NCBI GenBank assembly: GCA_946539445.1 | Contig: CAMNHK010000013.1 | Span: 1-41,868 of the forward strand | Reading direction: 5' to 3' | Source of the DNA: an uncultured Caryophanales bacterium | Lineage (GTDB): Bacteria; Bacillota_I; Bacilli_A; RF39; UBA660 | DNA: 41,868 bases | Shown here: positions 22,972 through 30,172 of the stretch, in pieces | Numbering within the stretch: position 1 is the stretch's first letter | How the letters are laid out: the number at the start of each line of letters is the position of its first letter | Notes under the pieces: generated by a model | The model's input: only the letters and a program-made list of their open reading frames with translations | What the model was told of the DNA's origin: nothing | The model's database searches: none | Program-made: the position numbers and the translations under genes

Positions 22972-22998
22972 AAATAAGAAAAAAGTTCTTATTTTTTT
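22971..22998 (+). terminator. Terminator of csaA
   Basis: 10-bp stem AAAATAAGAA / TTCTTATTTT, 5-nt loop, T-run. Confidence 0.75.
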
Positions 22999-23045
22999 CA
23001 TTTTCGCTTATAATAGAAACCATTGAACGAGAAAGAAGGCATTCT

Positions 23046-24008
23046 ATGGATTTTTATAGATTAATTGAAAATTTAGAGGACAAAGAAATCGACAAGATTG
23101 TTAAAAAGAGAATTGCAAAATTAGAGGAAGAATCCAAAAGAGATAATCCGAATACTCCCACGATTGGTTATATGGTAGATTATAACCCAGAAGATTATCA
23201 CTTATTAGAAAAGAAAAAGTTTAACTCCTTTGGAGTGAATATACGTCATTATCACTTTGGCTATATCCACCAAGGAACCAAAATAGTATATGGAATGACT
23301 TATAATAATTTAGGACAAGCTAGAAATAGTGGAATGTATTATTATATGGATGATACTTCCTATCTCTATGATTTTTGTCATTTTATAAAAGATAAAGAAG
23401 TATCCAACGAATATGAATTAATGGAGTATGTACTAGATTTCCTTCAAATGTATTTTGGAGTCATTAAAACGAGAGACCGAGATGATATGAATCAAATGAT
23501 TTACAAAAATGAATATCTATATCAAGCCCCTTATCGAAAACATAGTATTACCGATTTCAAAGGACAAGGAAATGCCATGTGTAGTGAATATAGTGTCTTG
23601 GCTCAAAATATTTTAAGTCTATTTGGATTTGATATGTTTTTAGTAATTGGAAGAGAAAAAACCATTACCGAAGATAGTCACGCTTTTAATTTAATATCTT
23701 TTATAGAAGAAGAAACGCAAGAAGAAGTAAATGCTTTAATCGATTATTCAAATTATGTAAAAGTATTTGACAGAGATTTCCATACCATAGGACGTTCTCC
23801 TTTTATTGCTAACTTACCAGATGTAAATGAAGAATTTGCCAGAGAATTTTTATGGGATGAAAAACATTTAGTTTTTGAAGATTATGCTTATTATATTTTA
23901 GGAGATCAAATGAGTCGCCTAGGATATGATAGAAAAAGAGATTATTACGTAAACAATACAATAATGCCTGAGATGAGTGTCAAGAAGAGTAAAATACTGC
24001 GCTCATAG
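23046..24008 (+). CDS. Cytoplasmic transglutaminase-like (papain-fold) protein
   Basis: 320 residues, no signal peptide. The candidate triad is in the right order: Cys in GNAMCSEYSVLAQNIL near residue 178, His in EDSHAFNLISF near 218, Asp in ALIDYSNYV near 240. The N-terminal 150 residues are not recognised. Such proteins are cysteine peptidases or amidases, or inactive binding modules. Promoter TATAAT at 23009-23014. A second transglutaminase-like protein, on the outside of the membrane, is at 40.6 kb, but the two share little beyond the fold. Confidence 0.7.
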   Translation: MDFYRLIENLEDKEIDKIVKKRIAKLEEESKRDNPNTPTIGYMVDYNPEDYHLLEKKKFNSFGVNIRHYHFGYIHQGTKIVYGMTYNNLGQARNSGMYYYMDDTSYLYDFCHFIKDKEVSNEYELMEYVLDFLQMYFGVIKTRDRDDMNQMIYKNEYLYQAPYRKHSITDFKGQGNAMCSEYSVLAQNILSLFGFDMFLVIGREKTITEDSHAFNLISFIEEETQEEVNALIDYSNYVKVFDRDFHTIGRSPFIANLPDVNEEFAREFLWDEKHLVFEDYAYYILGDQMSRLGYDRKRDYYVNNTIMPEMSVKKSKILRS

Positions 24009-24018
24009 AAAAGAATTA

Positions 24019-24027
24019 TGCTATAAT
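24019..24027 (+). promoter_or_regulatory. Extended -10 promoter of the SDR gene
   Basis: TGCTATAAT, 27 bases before ATG 24054. Confidence 0.5.
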
Positions 24028-24053
24028 CAAATAAGAAAGATGAGGAGATTTAT

Positions 24054-24812
24054 ATGTTTAATTTAAAAGGCAGAGTAGCTGTTATTACAGGAGCAAGTTC
24101 TGGATTAGGACGCCAAATGGCAGAAGGATTTGCCAAACAAGGGGCTGATTTAGTTTTACTAGCAAGACGTGTTGAACGTTTAGAAGAAGCCAAAGTAGAA
24201 TTAGAAAAATATGGAGTAAGAGTATTACCTTTAAAATGTGATGTAACTTCAACGGAAGACATTGATAACGCTGCCAAAGTAGCAGAAGAAACCTTTGGAA
24301 AAGTAGATATCTTAGTAAACTGTGCTGGTTCATCCAAAGACAAAGGTGTTTTAGATATGAATGATGAAGAGTGGGATTTCACAATTGCTACCGATGAAAC
24401 ATCTGTATTTAAGATGACCAGAGCATTTGGAAATATCATGAAAAAACATAATTATGGAAGAGTTATTAACATTGCTTCCATGTATGGAATGGTAGGAAAC
24501 GCAGAAATTCCAACCATCGCTTATCACGCATCCAAAGGAGCTGTTGTAAACTTTACTCGTGCAGCTGCTGCTGAATTAGCACCATTTGGAATTACCGTTA
24601 ACTGTATTTGCCCAGGTTACTTCTATACCGAATTAACAACTGCTGTATTAGATACCGAAATGTTCCAAGCCTTTGCTGCTAGTCATGTTCCAATGAAACG
24701 TTATGGAAAAGAAGGAGAATTAAATGCTGCTGCTATCTTTTTAGCAAGTGATGAAGCAAGTTATGCAACGGGAGTTATTTTACCAATTGACGGTGGATAT
24801 ACATGTGTTTAG
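24054..24812 (+). CDS. Short-chain dehydrogenase/reductase (gluconate 5-dehydrogenase or FabG-like)
   Basis: 252 residues. Rossmann NAD(P)-binding TGASSGLG near residue 13, NCAG near 90, catalytic Ser in INIASMYGM near 143 and Tyr-x3-Lys in AYHASKGA near 158, then PG and the IDGGY end. The pattern FNLKGRVAVITGASSGLG with VNIASMYG is closest to gluconate 5-dehydrogenase and similar sugar-acid reductases, but keto-acyl reductases look alike. Arg in LARRVERL after the second strand suggests NADP. Codon use (GCT, GTT) is that of a well-expressed gene. Single-gene unit. Confidence 0.82.
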   Translation: MFNLKGRVAVITGASSGLGRQMAEGFAKQGADLVLLARRVERLEEAKVELEKYGVRVLPLKCDVTSTEDIDNAAKVAEETFGKVDILVNCAGSSKDKGVLDMNDEEWDFTIATDETSVFKMTRAFGNIMKKHNYGRVINIASMYGMVGNAEIPTIAYHASKGAVVNFTRAAAAELAPFGITVNCICPGYFYTELTTAVLDTEMFQAFAASHVPMKRYGKEGELNAAAIFLASDEASYATGVILPIDGGYTCV

Positions 24813-24838
24813 AAAAAACTATCGAAAGATAGTTTTTT
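24813..24838 (+). terminator. Terminator of the SDR gene
   Basis: Perfect 11-bp stem AAAAAACTATC / GATAGTTTTTT with GAAA loop. Confidence 0.9.
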
Positions 24839-24924
24839 AATGTTCTTTTAATTTTGGAATCATACAATCATTTCGAAAAGGAGGAAAACTATCGAATAAA
24901 AACATAAGAAATAAAAAAGGAATA

Positions 24925-24933
24925 TGCTATAAT
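24925..24933 (+). promoter_or_regulatory. Extended -10 promoter before the MBL remnant
   Basis: TGCTATAAT. The 90 bases between the terminator and this box hold a GGAGG without a usable start and nothing else recognised. Confidence 0.5.
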
Positions 24934-24962
24934 TTATTTATCATTAGAGAGGATGTGAAACC

Positions 24963-25238
24963 ATAAAAAAATATCGTAACGAATGGAAATATCTTCTAAC
25001 CAATCAACAAACCTATGATTTCTTAAAAGTACCTTATCATGGTAATTACTTAAAACGATTAGAATCTCTTCTAGAAACCAAAGAGATAAAGTATGCCGTT
25101 ATTACTTCTTCCGAAGAAGAAAAAGAAGCAGAAGAAACTCTAGAATTATTAAATGAGTATCAAGTAAAAACATACTTAACGAGAAACGGAGTAGTACGAG
25201 TATTATCCGATGGAGAGAATATAATAATAAAACAATAG
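24963..25238 (+). pseudogene. Metallo-beta-lactamase-fold C-terminal fragment, no standard start codon
   Basis: 91 codons open from ATA 24963 to TAG 25236-25238. The frame closes at a TAG six codons before the ATA, and no ATG, GTG or TTG lies in between. The protein, KKYRNEWKYLL...FLKVPYHGNYLKRLES...KYAVITSSEEE...VKTYLTRNGVVRV, matches the last third of ComEC-type MBL hydrolases (where the family has LKVPHHGS). The metal-binding core is absent. A promoter and a purine-rich site (GAGAGGATGTG) are in place, and the GNAT gene starts nine bases on. It may be a decayed gene, a mini-protein started at AUA, or an ATG-to-ATA change. Confidence 0.65.
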
Positions 25239-25246
25239 GAGGCTAT

Positions 25247-25750
25247 ATGAATTATATTTGTCGAATTCCCACTTTAGAGGAATTAGTAAAAAAACAAGAT
25301 TATGAAATGGAACACTCCGATGACAAAGATAATTGGAAAGTCTGGAAAGAAAAAGCAATTTCGAATTTTGAAAATCAAAAAACAATTCCTTATTATGGCT
25401 TTTTAAATGGAGAAATCATTTCAGAAGCAACCGCTGCGATAGACAAAAACGTCATTCAAAATTCCATGAATCTAGTAAAGGAAAAAACCGTCTATTTATA
25501 TGCTTTTCGTACCATAGAAGAATATCAAGGAAAAGGCTATTTTTCTAAACTATTTCACTATATGATAGAGGATTTAAAAAAAAGAGGCTACCAGTATGCA
25601 ACGGTTGGAGTAGAACCAAAAGAAACAAAAAATAAGGAAATTTATCAAAAACTAGGGTTTACAACTTATCTGGGTACCTTTGAAGAAGAATATCCGGATG
25701 GCAGTAAAATAGAGGTTGAGTATTATCAGAAAGATTTAGAAAAAGAGTAG
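25247..25750 (+). CDS. GNAT-family N-acetyltransferase
   Basis: 167 residues, AGGAGG ribosome site. Acetyl-CoA loop in YQGKGYFSKLFHYM near residues 105-118 (Q-x-x-G-x-G/x), preceded by the beta strand TVYLYAFRTIEEY and followed by GYQYATVGVEP and NKEIYQKLGF. The acceptor is unknown. It is nine bases behind the MBL fragment and shares its promoter. Confidence 0.82.
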   Translation: MNYICRIPTLEELVKKQDYEMEHSDDKDNWKVWKEKAISNFENQKTIPYYGFLNGEIISEATAAIDKNVIQNSMNLVKEKTVYLYAFRTIEEYQGKGYFSKLFHYMIEDLKKRGYQYATVGVEPKETKNKEIYQKLGFTTYLGTFEEEYPDGSKIEVEYYQKDLEKE

Positions 25751-25768
25751 ATTCCAATCTGCTCTTTT
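25745..25768 (+). terminator. Terminator of the GNAT gene
   Basis: Stem GAGTAGATT / AATCTGCTC (one T-G) with tight loop, T5; overlaps the stop. Confidence 0.65.
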
Positions 25769-25777
25769 TGTTATAAT
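25769..25777 (+). promoter_or_regulatory. Extended -10 promoter of the CapA cluster
   Basis: TGTTATAAT immediately after the terminator T-run, 25 bases before ATG 25802. Confidence 0.5.
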
Positions 25778-25801
25778 AAAGAAAATAAGGAGTGTTGACG
25801 A

Positions 25802-26257
25802 ATGAAATTAACACAACAAGTATTACTAATAATAATAGGTACAATTGTATTAGGAGGATATATGTTACTATTAAAAAATACAACGAACATTCAAAATATC
25901 GAATATTTTTCCTTTTCTTTTAGCGAAGGAATGGCTATAAACGATAACGCTTACTATCGAATCGAATGTGAAGAGGAAAGATGCATGAAAATCATAAAAC
26001 CAGTTGGAGAAGAAAAGGAAACCAAAAAAGGAATTACTAGACAAGAAATTGAAAAACTAGAAGAATTATTAAACAAGTATCAAGTAGCTTCTTGGAATCA
26101 TTTTAATAAGTATGATAAAAATGTTTTAGATGGCAATTCCTTTTCTCTAAGCATTCGTACTTCTACTGGTAAAACATATTCTGCCACTGGTTATATGAAA
26201 TGGCCTAAGAATTACCGAGAAGTAAAACATGCCATTCAAGACTATTTTGAATCATAG
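25802..26257 (+). CDS. Membrane-anchored protein, paralogue of part of the next gene
   Basis: 151 residues. N-terminal membrane anchor (VLLIIIGTIVLGGYMLLL) then an outside domain. The last 75 residues (KLEELLNKYQ ... LSIRTSTGKTYSATG ... AIQDYF) have the same plan as residues 80-160 of the next gene (LLEELERIQE ... LKIEYESGETIYKRS ... IYEAFH): a helix, a beta pair with G-x-x-Y and a closing helix. No family recognised. First of three close genes ending with the CapA-like phosphatase. Confidence 0.6.
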   Translation: MKLTQQVLLIIIGTIVLGGYMLLLKNTTNIQNIEYFSFSFSEGMAINDNAYYRIECEEERCMKIIKPVGEEKETKKGITRQEIEKLEELLNKYQVASWNHFNKYDKNVLDGNSFSLSIRTSTGKTYSATGYMKWPKNYREVKHAIQDYFES

Positions 26258-26271
26258 AGGGGGAAAAGAAA

Positions 26272-27093
26272 ATGTTTCAAAAAGAAGAAGTATTATGTGG
26301 TGGAGTCGTTCAAGATGAAAAAATAGAAGGATATCAGGATAATATCGAATCCAAAGAAATAAAAGATTTTGAATACATTCATCCGCAATTTAGAGTAAAA
26401 TGTCAAAAGCAAGAGGATCATTTAGAAATTGAAGCCCAAGGAGGAAACTCCTTTAAAAGAGATGGAACTCTCTTCGAATTAAAATATGAAACAAAGATTC
26501 TAGACTTACTAGAAGAACTAGAAAGAATTCAAGAAGAATATCACTTAAGTAAGGATAATGGAAGAGTCTATGAAGTGGCAGGACTACCAAGTGGCCTAGG
26601 AGACACCTTAAAGATCGAATATGAAAGTGGAGAAACAATATATAAAAGATCCAATCAATCCCTAACAATCTCAGAAGAAGCTGCTATGGAAATATATGAA
26701 GCCTTTCATGCCAATGCCTTAAAAAATGGATATGATTTTACCACGGAAAAATCCACAACCAAAATCTATGATGATGCGGAAGAAGACTTTCTTCAAGGAA
26801 CTTGGAGGGGAACTCATTTTGGAGAAGAAATAGTAGTAACCTTTGAGAATCACACCGTGACTATTTACAAAGATCAAAAGAAAACCGATGAAATAGACTA
26901 TGTGATAAGAGAGGGAGAAGTCTTACCAAATCGTAAAAAAGAAGGACATAAGGGAGAGGAAAAAGAAGATTATGAATTTTTTCACGGACTCTCTTCCATC
27001 CGCAAGAAAAATGACATATTATTAACAGCCTATTTTAAAGAAGGAACGTATTCCACTTGTGAATTATTAATCGATAGAGAAGCAAAGAGGTGA
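26272..27093 (+). CDS. Unknown protein with domain shared with the preceding gene
   Basis: 273 residues, no signal or membrane helix. An N-terminal beta-rich part, the helix/beta/helix domain shared with the previous protein (about 80-160), and a C-terminal beta-rich part (GTWRGTHFGEEIVVTFENHTV) that looks like a small barrel, as in lipocalin-like modules. GGGG ribosome site, 14 bases after the previous stop and four before the next start. Function unknown; probably works with its paralogue. Confidence 0.55.
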   Translation: MFQKEEVLCGGVVQDEKIEGYQDNIESKEIKDFEYIHPQFRVKCQKQEDHLEIEAQGGNSFKRDGTLFELKYETKILDLLEELERIQEEYHLSKDNGRVYEVAGLPSGLGDTLKIEYESGETIYKRSNQSLTISEEAAMEIYEAFHANALKNGYDFTTEKSTTKIYDDAEEDFLQGTWRGTHFGEEIVVTFENHTVTIYKDQKKTDEIDYVIREGEVLPNRKKEGHKGEEKEDYEFFHGLSSIRKKNDILLTAYFKEGTYSTCELLIDREAKR

Positions 27094-27097
27094 GCCT

Positions 27098-28402
27098 ATG
27101 AAAAAAATCATTGCCTATTTAGGAATTGCTTTTTTAGTGGTAATAGGAATTTATTTAGGAAGAGCTATTATCCAGTATGATAATCCAAAAGAAACAAAAG
27201 AAGAGAAAGCAGAATCAATAGAAGAAAGAATCTATCAAAAGTTAGAGAAAAAAGAAGAAAAAGAGTTTCTAAGTTGGATAGAAAAAGAATATCCTTCTTC
27301 TCTTGAAAAACTAGAGAAAGAATTAGAAAATTCTTCTTATGACACAACCATGTGGCACAAAATAGTCGGGTATTCGTATCAAGTACTAAAAGACTTTTAT
27401 GCAAAGAAATATGATGCGATGGACAATGTAACCATATTACCGTTAAAAGAAACCAATACGATTAGTATTGTAGGAGATGTTTCGCTAGCTGATAATTGGG
27501 CTATTATGCCACAGTATGATGCTAGAGGGCAAGGGGTACTCGGAATACTATCCCAAGATATTTTAGATATTATGCAACAAACCGATTGGATGGTTGCGAA
27601 TTCCGAATTCACCGTTAGTAATCGTGGTAGTAAAATGCCAGGAAAACAATACACGTTCCGCGCTAGTCCAGAACGTTTGGAAATCTATAAAGAAATGGGA
27701 GTAGATATGGTGACACTTGCCAACAATCATGTGTATGACTACGGAGAAGAAGCCTTTCTTGATATGTTAGAAGCCTTTCAAACCCACCAAATTCCATATG
27801 TGGGAGCAGGACACAATTTATCGGAAGCAAGTATGCCATACTATTTAATTATAGGTGGCTATAAAGTAGCTTTCTTAAACGCAACGAGAGCCGAGAAGTA
27901 TATCTTAACACCAGGCGCAACCGAAGAGTCAAACGGTGTATTTCGCTGCTATGACCCAACGAACATGATCTCCCAAATTGAGAAAACGAAAGCCGAAAGT
28001 GATTATGTGATTGCCATCATACACTATGGAAAAGAAGGCTATCATGAATTAGAAGAAGAACAAGTATCCAGCTCCAAACAGTATATTGATGCAGGAGCCG
28101 ATATGGTTGTTGGACATCATGCTCATACCTTACAAGGAATAGAGTTTTATAAGAATAAACCCATTATTTATAATTTAGGAAACTTCATTTTTAATGCAGA
28201 AGTAGATGATACTGCTATATTCCAAGTACAAATAGAAGAACAAGGAATTAGTCATTATTATATTTATCCCGCTCTTCAAAAAAACTGTTATACGGATTTA
28301 CTAATAGAAGAGGGAAAACAAAGAGTCATTCGAGATTTAAATTCATGGAGTATTCATGCTTTTATTAATGAAGAAGGAGAAATCTTAGAAAGTTCGAATT
28401 AA
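27098..28402 (+). CDS. CapA/YwtB-family metallophosphatase-like protein
   Basis: 434 residues. N-terminal membrane anchor (IIAYLGIAFLVVIGIYL), a charged coiled linker to about residue 80, then the PGA_cap domain. Motifs: VGDVSLAD near 126, ANSEFT near 168, TLANNHVYDYG near 206, AIIHYGKE near 305 and VVGHHAHTLQG near 340, all metal-site positions of the calcineurin-like fold. Relatives are needed for poly-gamma-glutamate capsule export; many act on unknown surface substrates. No capB or capC is near, so capsule formation is not supported by this window. Confidence 0.82.
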   Translation: MKKIIAYLGIAFLVVIGIYLGRAIIQYDNPKETKEEKAESIEERIYQKLEKKEEKEFLSWIEKEYPSSLEKLEKELENSSYDTTMWHKIVGYSYQVLKDFYAKKYDAMDNVTILPLKETNTISIVGDVSLADNWAIMPQYDARGQGVLGILSQDILDIMQQTDWMVANSEFTVSNRGSKMPGKQYTFRASPERLEIYKEMGVDMVTLANNHVYDYGEEAFLDMLEAFQTHQIPYVGAGHNLSEASMPYYLIIGGYKVAFLNATRAEKYILTPGATEESNGVFRCYDPTNMISQIEKTKAESDYVIAIIHYGKEGYHELEEEQVSSSKQYIDAGADMVVGHHAHTLQGIEFYKNKPIIYNLGNFIFNAEVDDTAIFQVQIEEQGISHYYIYPALQKNCYTDLLIEEGKQRVIRDLNSWSIHAFINEEGEILESSN

Positions 28403-28424
28403 AAACTACGAAAGTAGTTTTTTT
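28401..28424 (+). terminator. Terminator of the CapA cluster
   Basis: 9-bp stem AAAAACTAC / GTAGTTTTT with GAAA loop; almost the same design as the SDR terminator. Confidence 0.85.
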
Positions 28425-28474
28425 ATTTGTAAAACAAGAAAAAAAAGATTATAATAAAGAACCAGGTGATGGAA

Positions 28475-30076
28475 ATGGCAAAAATAATACCAGAATATGG
28501 AATTAAATATCGTGTTATGAAATTAGCACCCGAAAAATATTTATTATTTCCAATTTCTCTTGTAAAAGGAGAAGGAAAAGTAGAAGGATTTCAAACATCC
28601 GAGGAATTACTTCCTTATGCCAATACCAAAGAAGATTATCAAAATCGTTATGTAGTAGATTCCATTTTTGCTTTAGATGAATTGGAATATATTTATGACT
28701 TTGAAGGAGACGAAGAATTCTTAACCAGTTATTTCATGGATGATCATAAAGATACTGTCTTCTTTGTTGATACCAGTAAAGAAGATGGTTTCATGCCCCG
28801 AAATGAAATCAATTTAAGAGCTCTGAATAGACAAGGAGCAGATGTATCTCTCTATATGGATGAGTCTATTCCTGCTTTAATCTTAAATGAAAAAGCGTTA
28901 AAAGAATTAACCGATACAACGGATATCGAAGAAATTCGCCTAATCTTAGAAAAATATAAACGACTAATGAAAACCTTCAAAGATATGAATCAAAAAAAAG
29001 GAGTTACCAAAATTCATTTAAAAAATGGAAAAGTAGACTCCATCGAAGTAGATCGTAGAATTGTGGAAATACCAGAGAAAAAGATCGAACCATTAGAAGT
29101 AAAAAAAGCATCCAAAGATATTTCTTATCAAGGTTTAAGAACGTATTTAAAAGAACGTATTTTTGGTCATGATGAAGAAATTGATACCATTGCGCAAAAA
29201 CTATATATGAATCATACAGCCGAAAAAGGGGAGAGCGTTGAGTCCATTTTATTAGTAGGACCAACTGGAACCGGAAAGACTGAAACCGTTCATGCGGCTT
29301 GTGAATATCTTCAAATTCCTTACGTAGAAGTAAATGCTTCTAATATTGTTCCTCAAGGAATTAAAGGAACCAGTATCGAAGATGTCATTGCCCAACTTTA
29401 TGAATCTTCTGGAAGAAACCTAGAATTAGCTGAAAGAGGATTGGTTTTTCTAGATGAATTTGATAAATTAAATGATTCAGATTTAGATATAAAAGCATCG
29501 GTAAAAAATATATTATTAACTTTTACCTCTGGTGGAACATTTCCAATTGATACCGATCGTTTTCATTTTACCTTTCAATCTCTCATGACAAACAAAATCT
29601 ATGCAGGTGTATTTGATCGCATTCATGAGGTCAAAAAAAGCATTGGCTTTGGTTCCAATATAGGAGAAATAGAGAAAATGGGAACGGATGAAGAACTTCG
29701 TAGAAAAATCATTCAAAAGCAATACTTTTCTCAAGAAGAACTAACTCGTATCAGTACCATATTAGGATATGATGACTTGGATCGTGATACCAAAAGAAGA
29801 ATCTTGCTGTCATCGAAGTTAAGTGAATTTGCCAAGAAAAAAGCTCGATATAAGAGACAATTTGGAATTGATTTAATAGCGGATGAATCCTATGTAGAAG
29901 CAATACTGGATCAAATTGAAAAGTCCGCAACAGGAATGCGTACCGTTAATAACGTCGTAAAACGTTCTATGGATGATGCAGAAAGAGCCTTATTAGAAGA
30001 AGAAACAAAAGGTTATAAAAAATTAGTGTTAACCAAAGAAACAGCCGATGATTCCAAAAAATTTGATTTGTTATAA
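28475..30076 (+). CDS. AAA+ ATPase, ClpX-like core with unrecognised N-terminal domain
   Basis: 533 residues from ATG 28475, with AGGTG six bases upstream. Residues 1-200 form a domain I do not recognise, ending in a helical KLMKTFKDMNQ segment. The AAA+ core begins near 225 (LRTYLKERIFGHDEEI, the ClpX-like start), with Walker A LVGPTGTGKTETV near 268 and Walker B LVFLDEFDKL near 325. A ClpB-D2-type small domain follows (GMRTVNNVVKRS near 490 carries the sensor-2 type Arg). The ClpX zinc-binding domain is missing and no IGF-type ClpP loop is obvious, so it may remodel proteins without a protease. Single-gene unit. Confidence 0.75.
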   Translation: MAKIIPEYGIKYRVMKLAPEKYLLFPISLVKGEGKVEGFQTSEELLPYANTKEDYQNRYVVDSIFALDELEYIYDFEGDEEFLTSYFMDDHKDTVFFVDTSKEDGFMPRNEINLRALNRQGADVSLYMDESIPALILNEKALKELTDTTDIEEIRLILEKYKRLMKTFKDMNQKKGVTKIHLKNGKVDSIEVDRRIVEIPEKKIEPLEVKKASKDISYQGLRTYLKERIFGHDEEIDTIAQKLYMNHTAEKGESVESILLVGPTGTGKTETVHAACEYLQIPYVEVNASNIVPQGIKGTSIEDVIAQLYESSGRNLELAERGLVFLDEFDKLNDSDLDIKASVKNILLTFTSGGTFPIDTDRFHFTFQSLMTNKIYAGVFDRIHEVKKSIGFGSNIGEIEKMGTDEELRRKIIQKQYFSQEELTRISTILGYDDLDRDTKRRILLSSKLSEFAKKKARYKRQFGIDLIADESYVEAILDQIEKSATGMRTVNNVVKRSMDDAERALLEEETKGYKKLVLTKETADDSKKFDLL

Positions 30077-30083
30077 GAATTGT

Positions 30084-30114
30084 AAAGAAGTAGACACCGT
30101 CTGCTTCTTTTTTT
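30084..30114 (+). terminator. Terminator of the AAA+ gene
   Basis: 12-bp stem AAAGAAGTAGAC / GTCTGCTTCTTT with one T-G pair, loop ACC, T-run. Confidence 0.8.
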
Positions 30115-30132
30115 AGAAATAAAGAATAGATA

Positions 30133-30141
30133 TGATATAAT
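30133..30141 (+). promoter_or_regulatory. Extended -10 promoter of the P-type ATPase
   Basis: TGATATAAT, 31 bases before ATG 30173, with AGGAGG between. Confidence 0.55.
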
Positions 30142-30172
30142 GAATTAGAGTAGGAGATTAGGAGGAATCACT

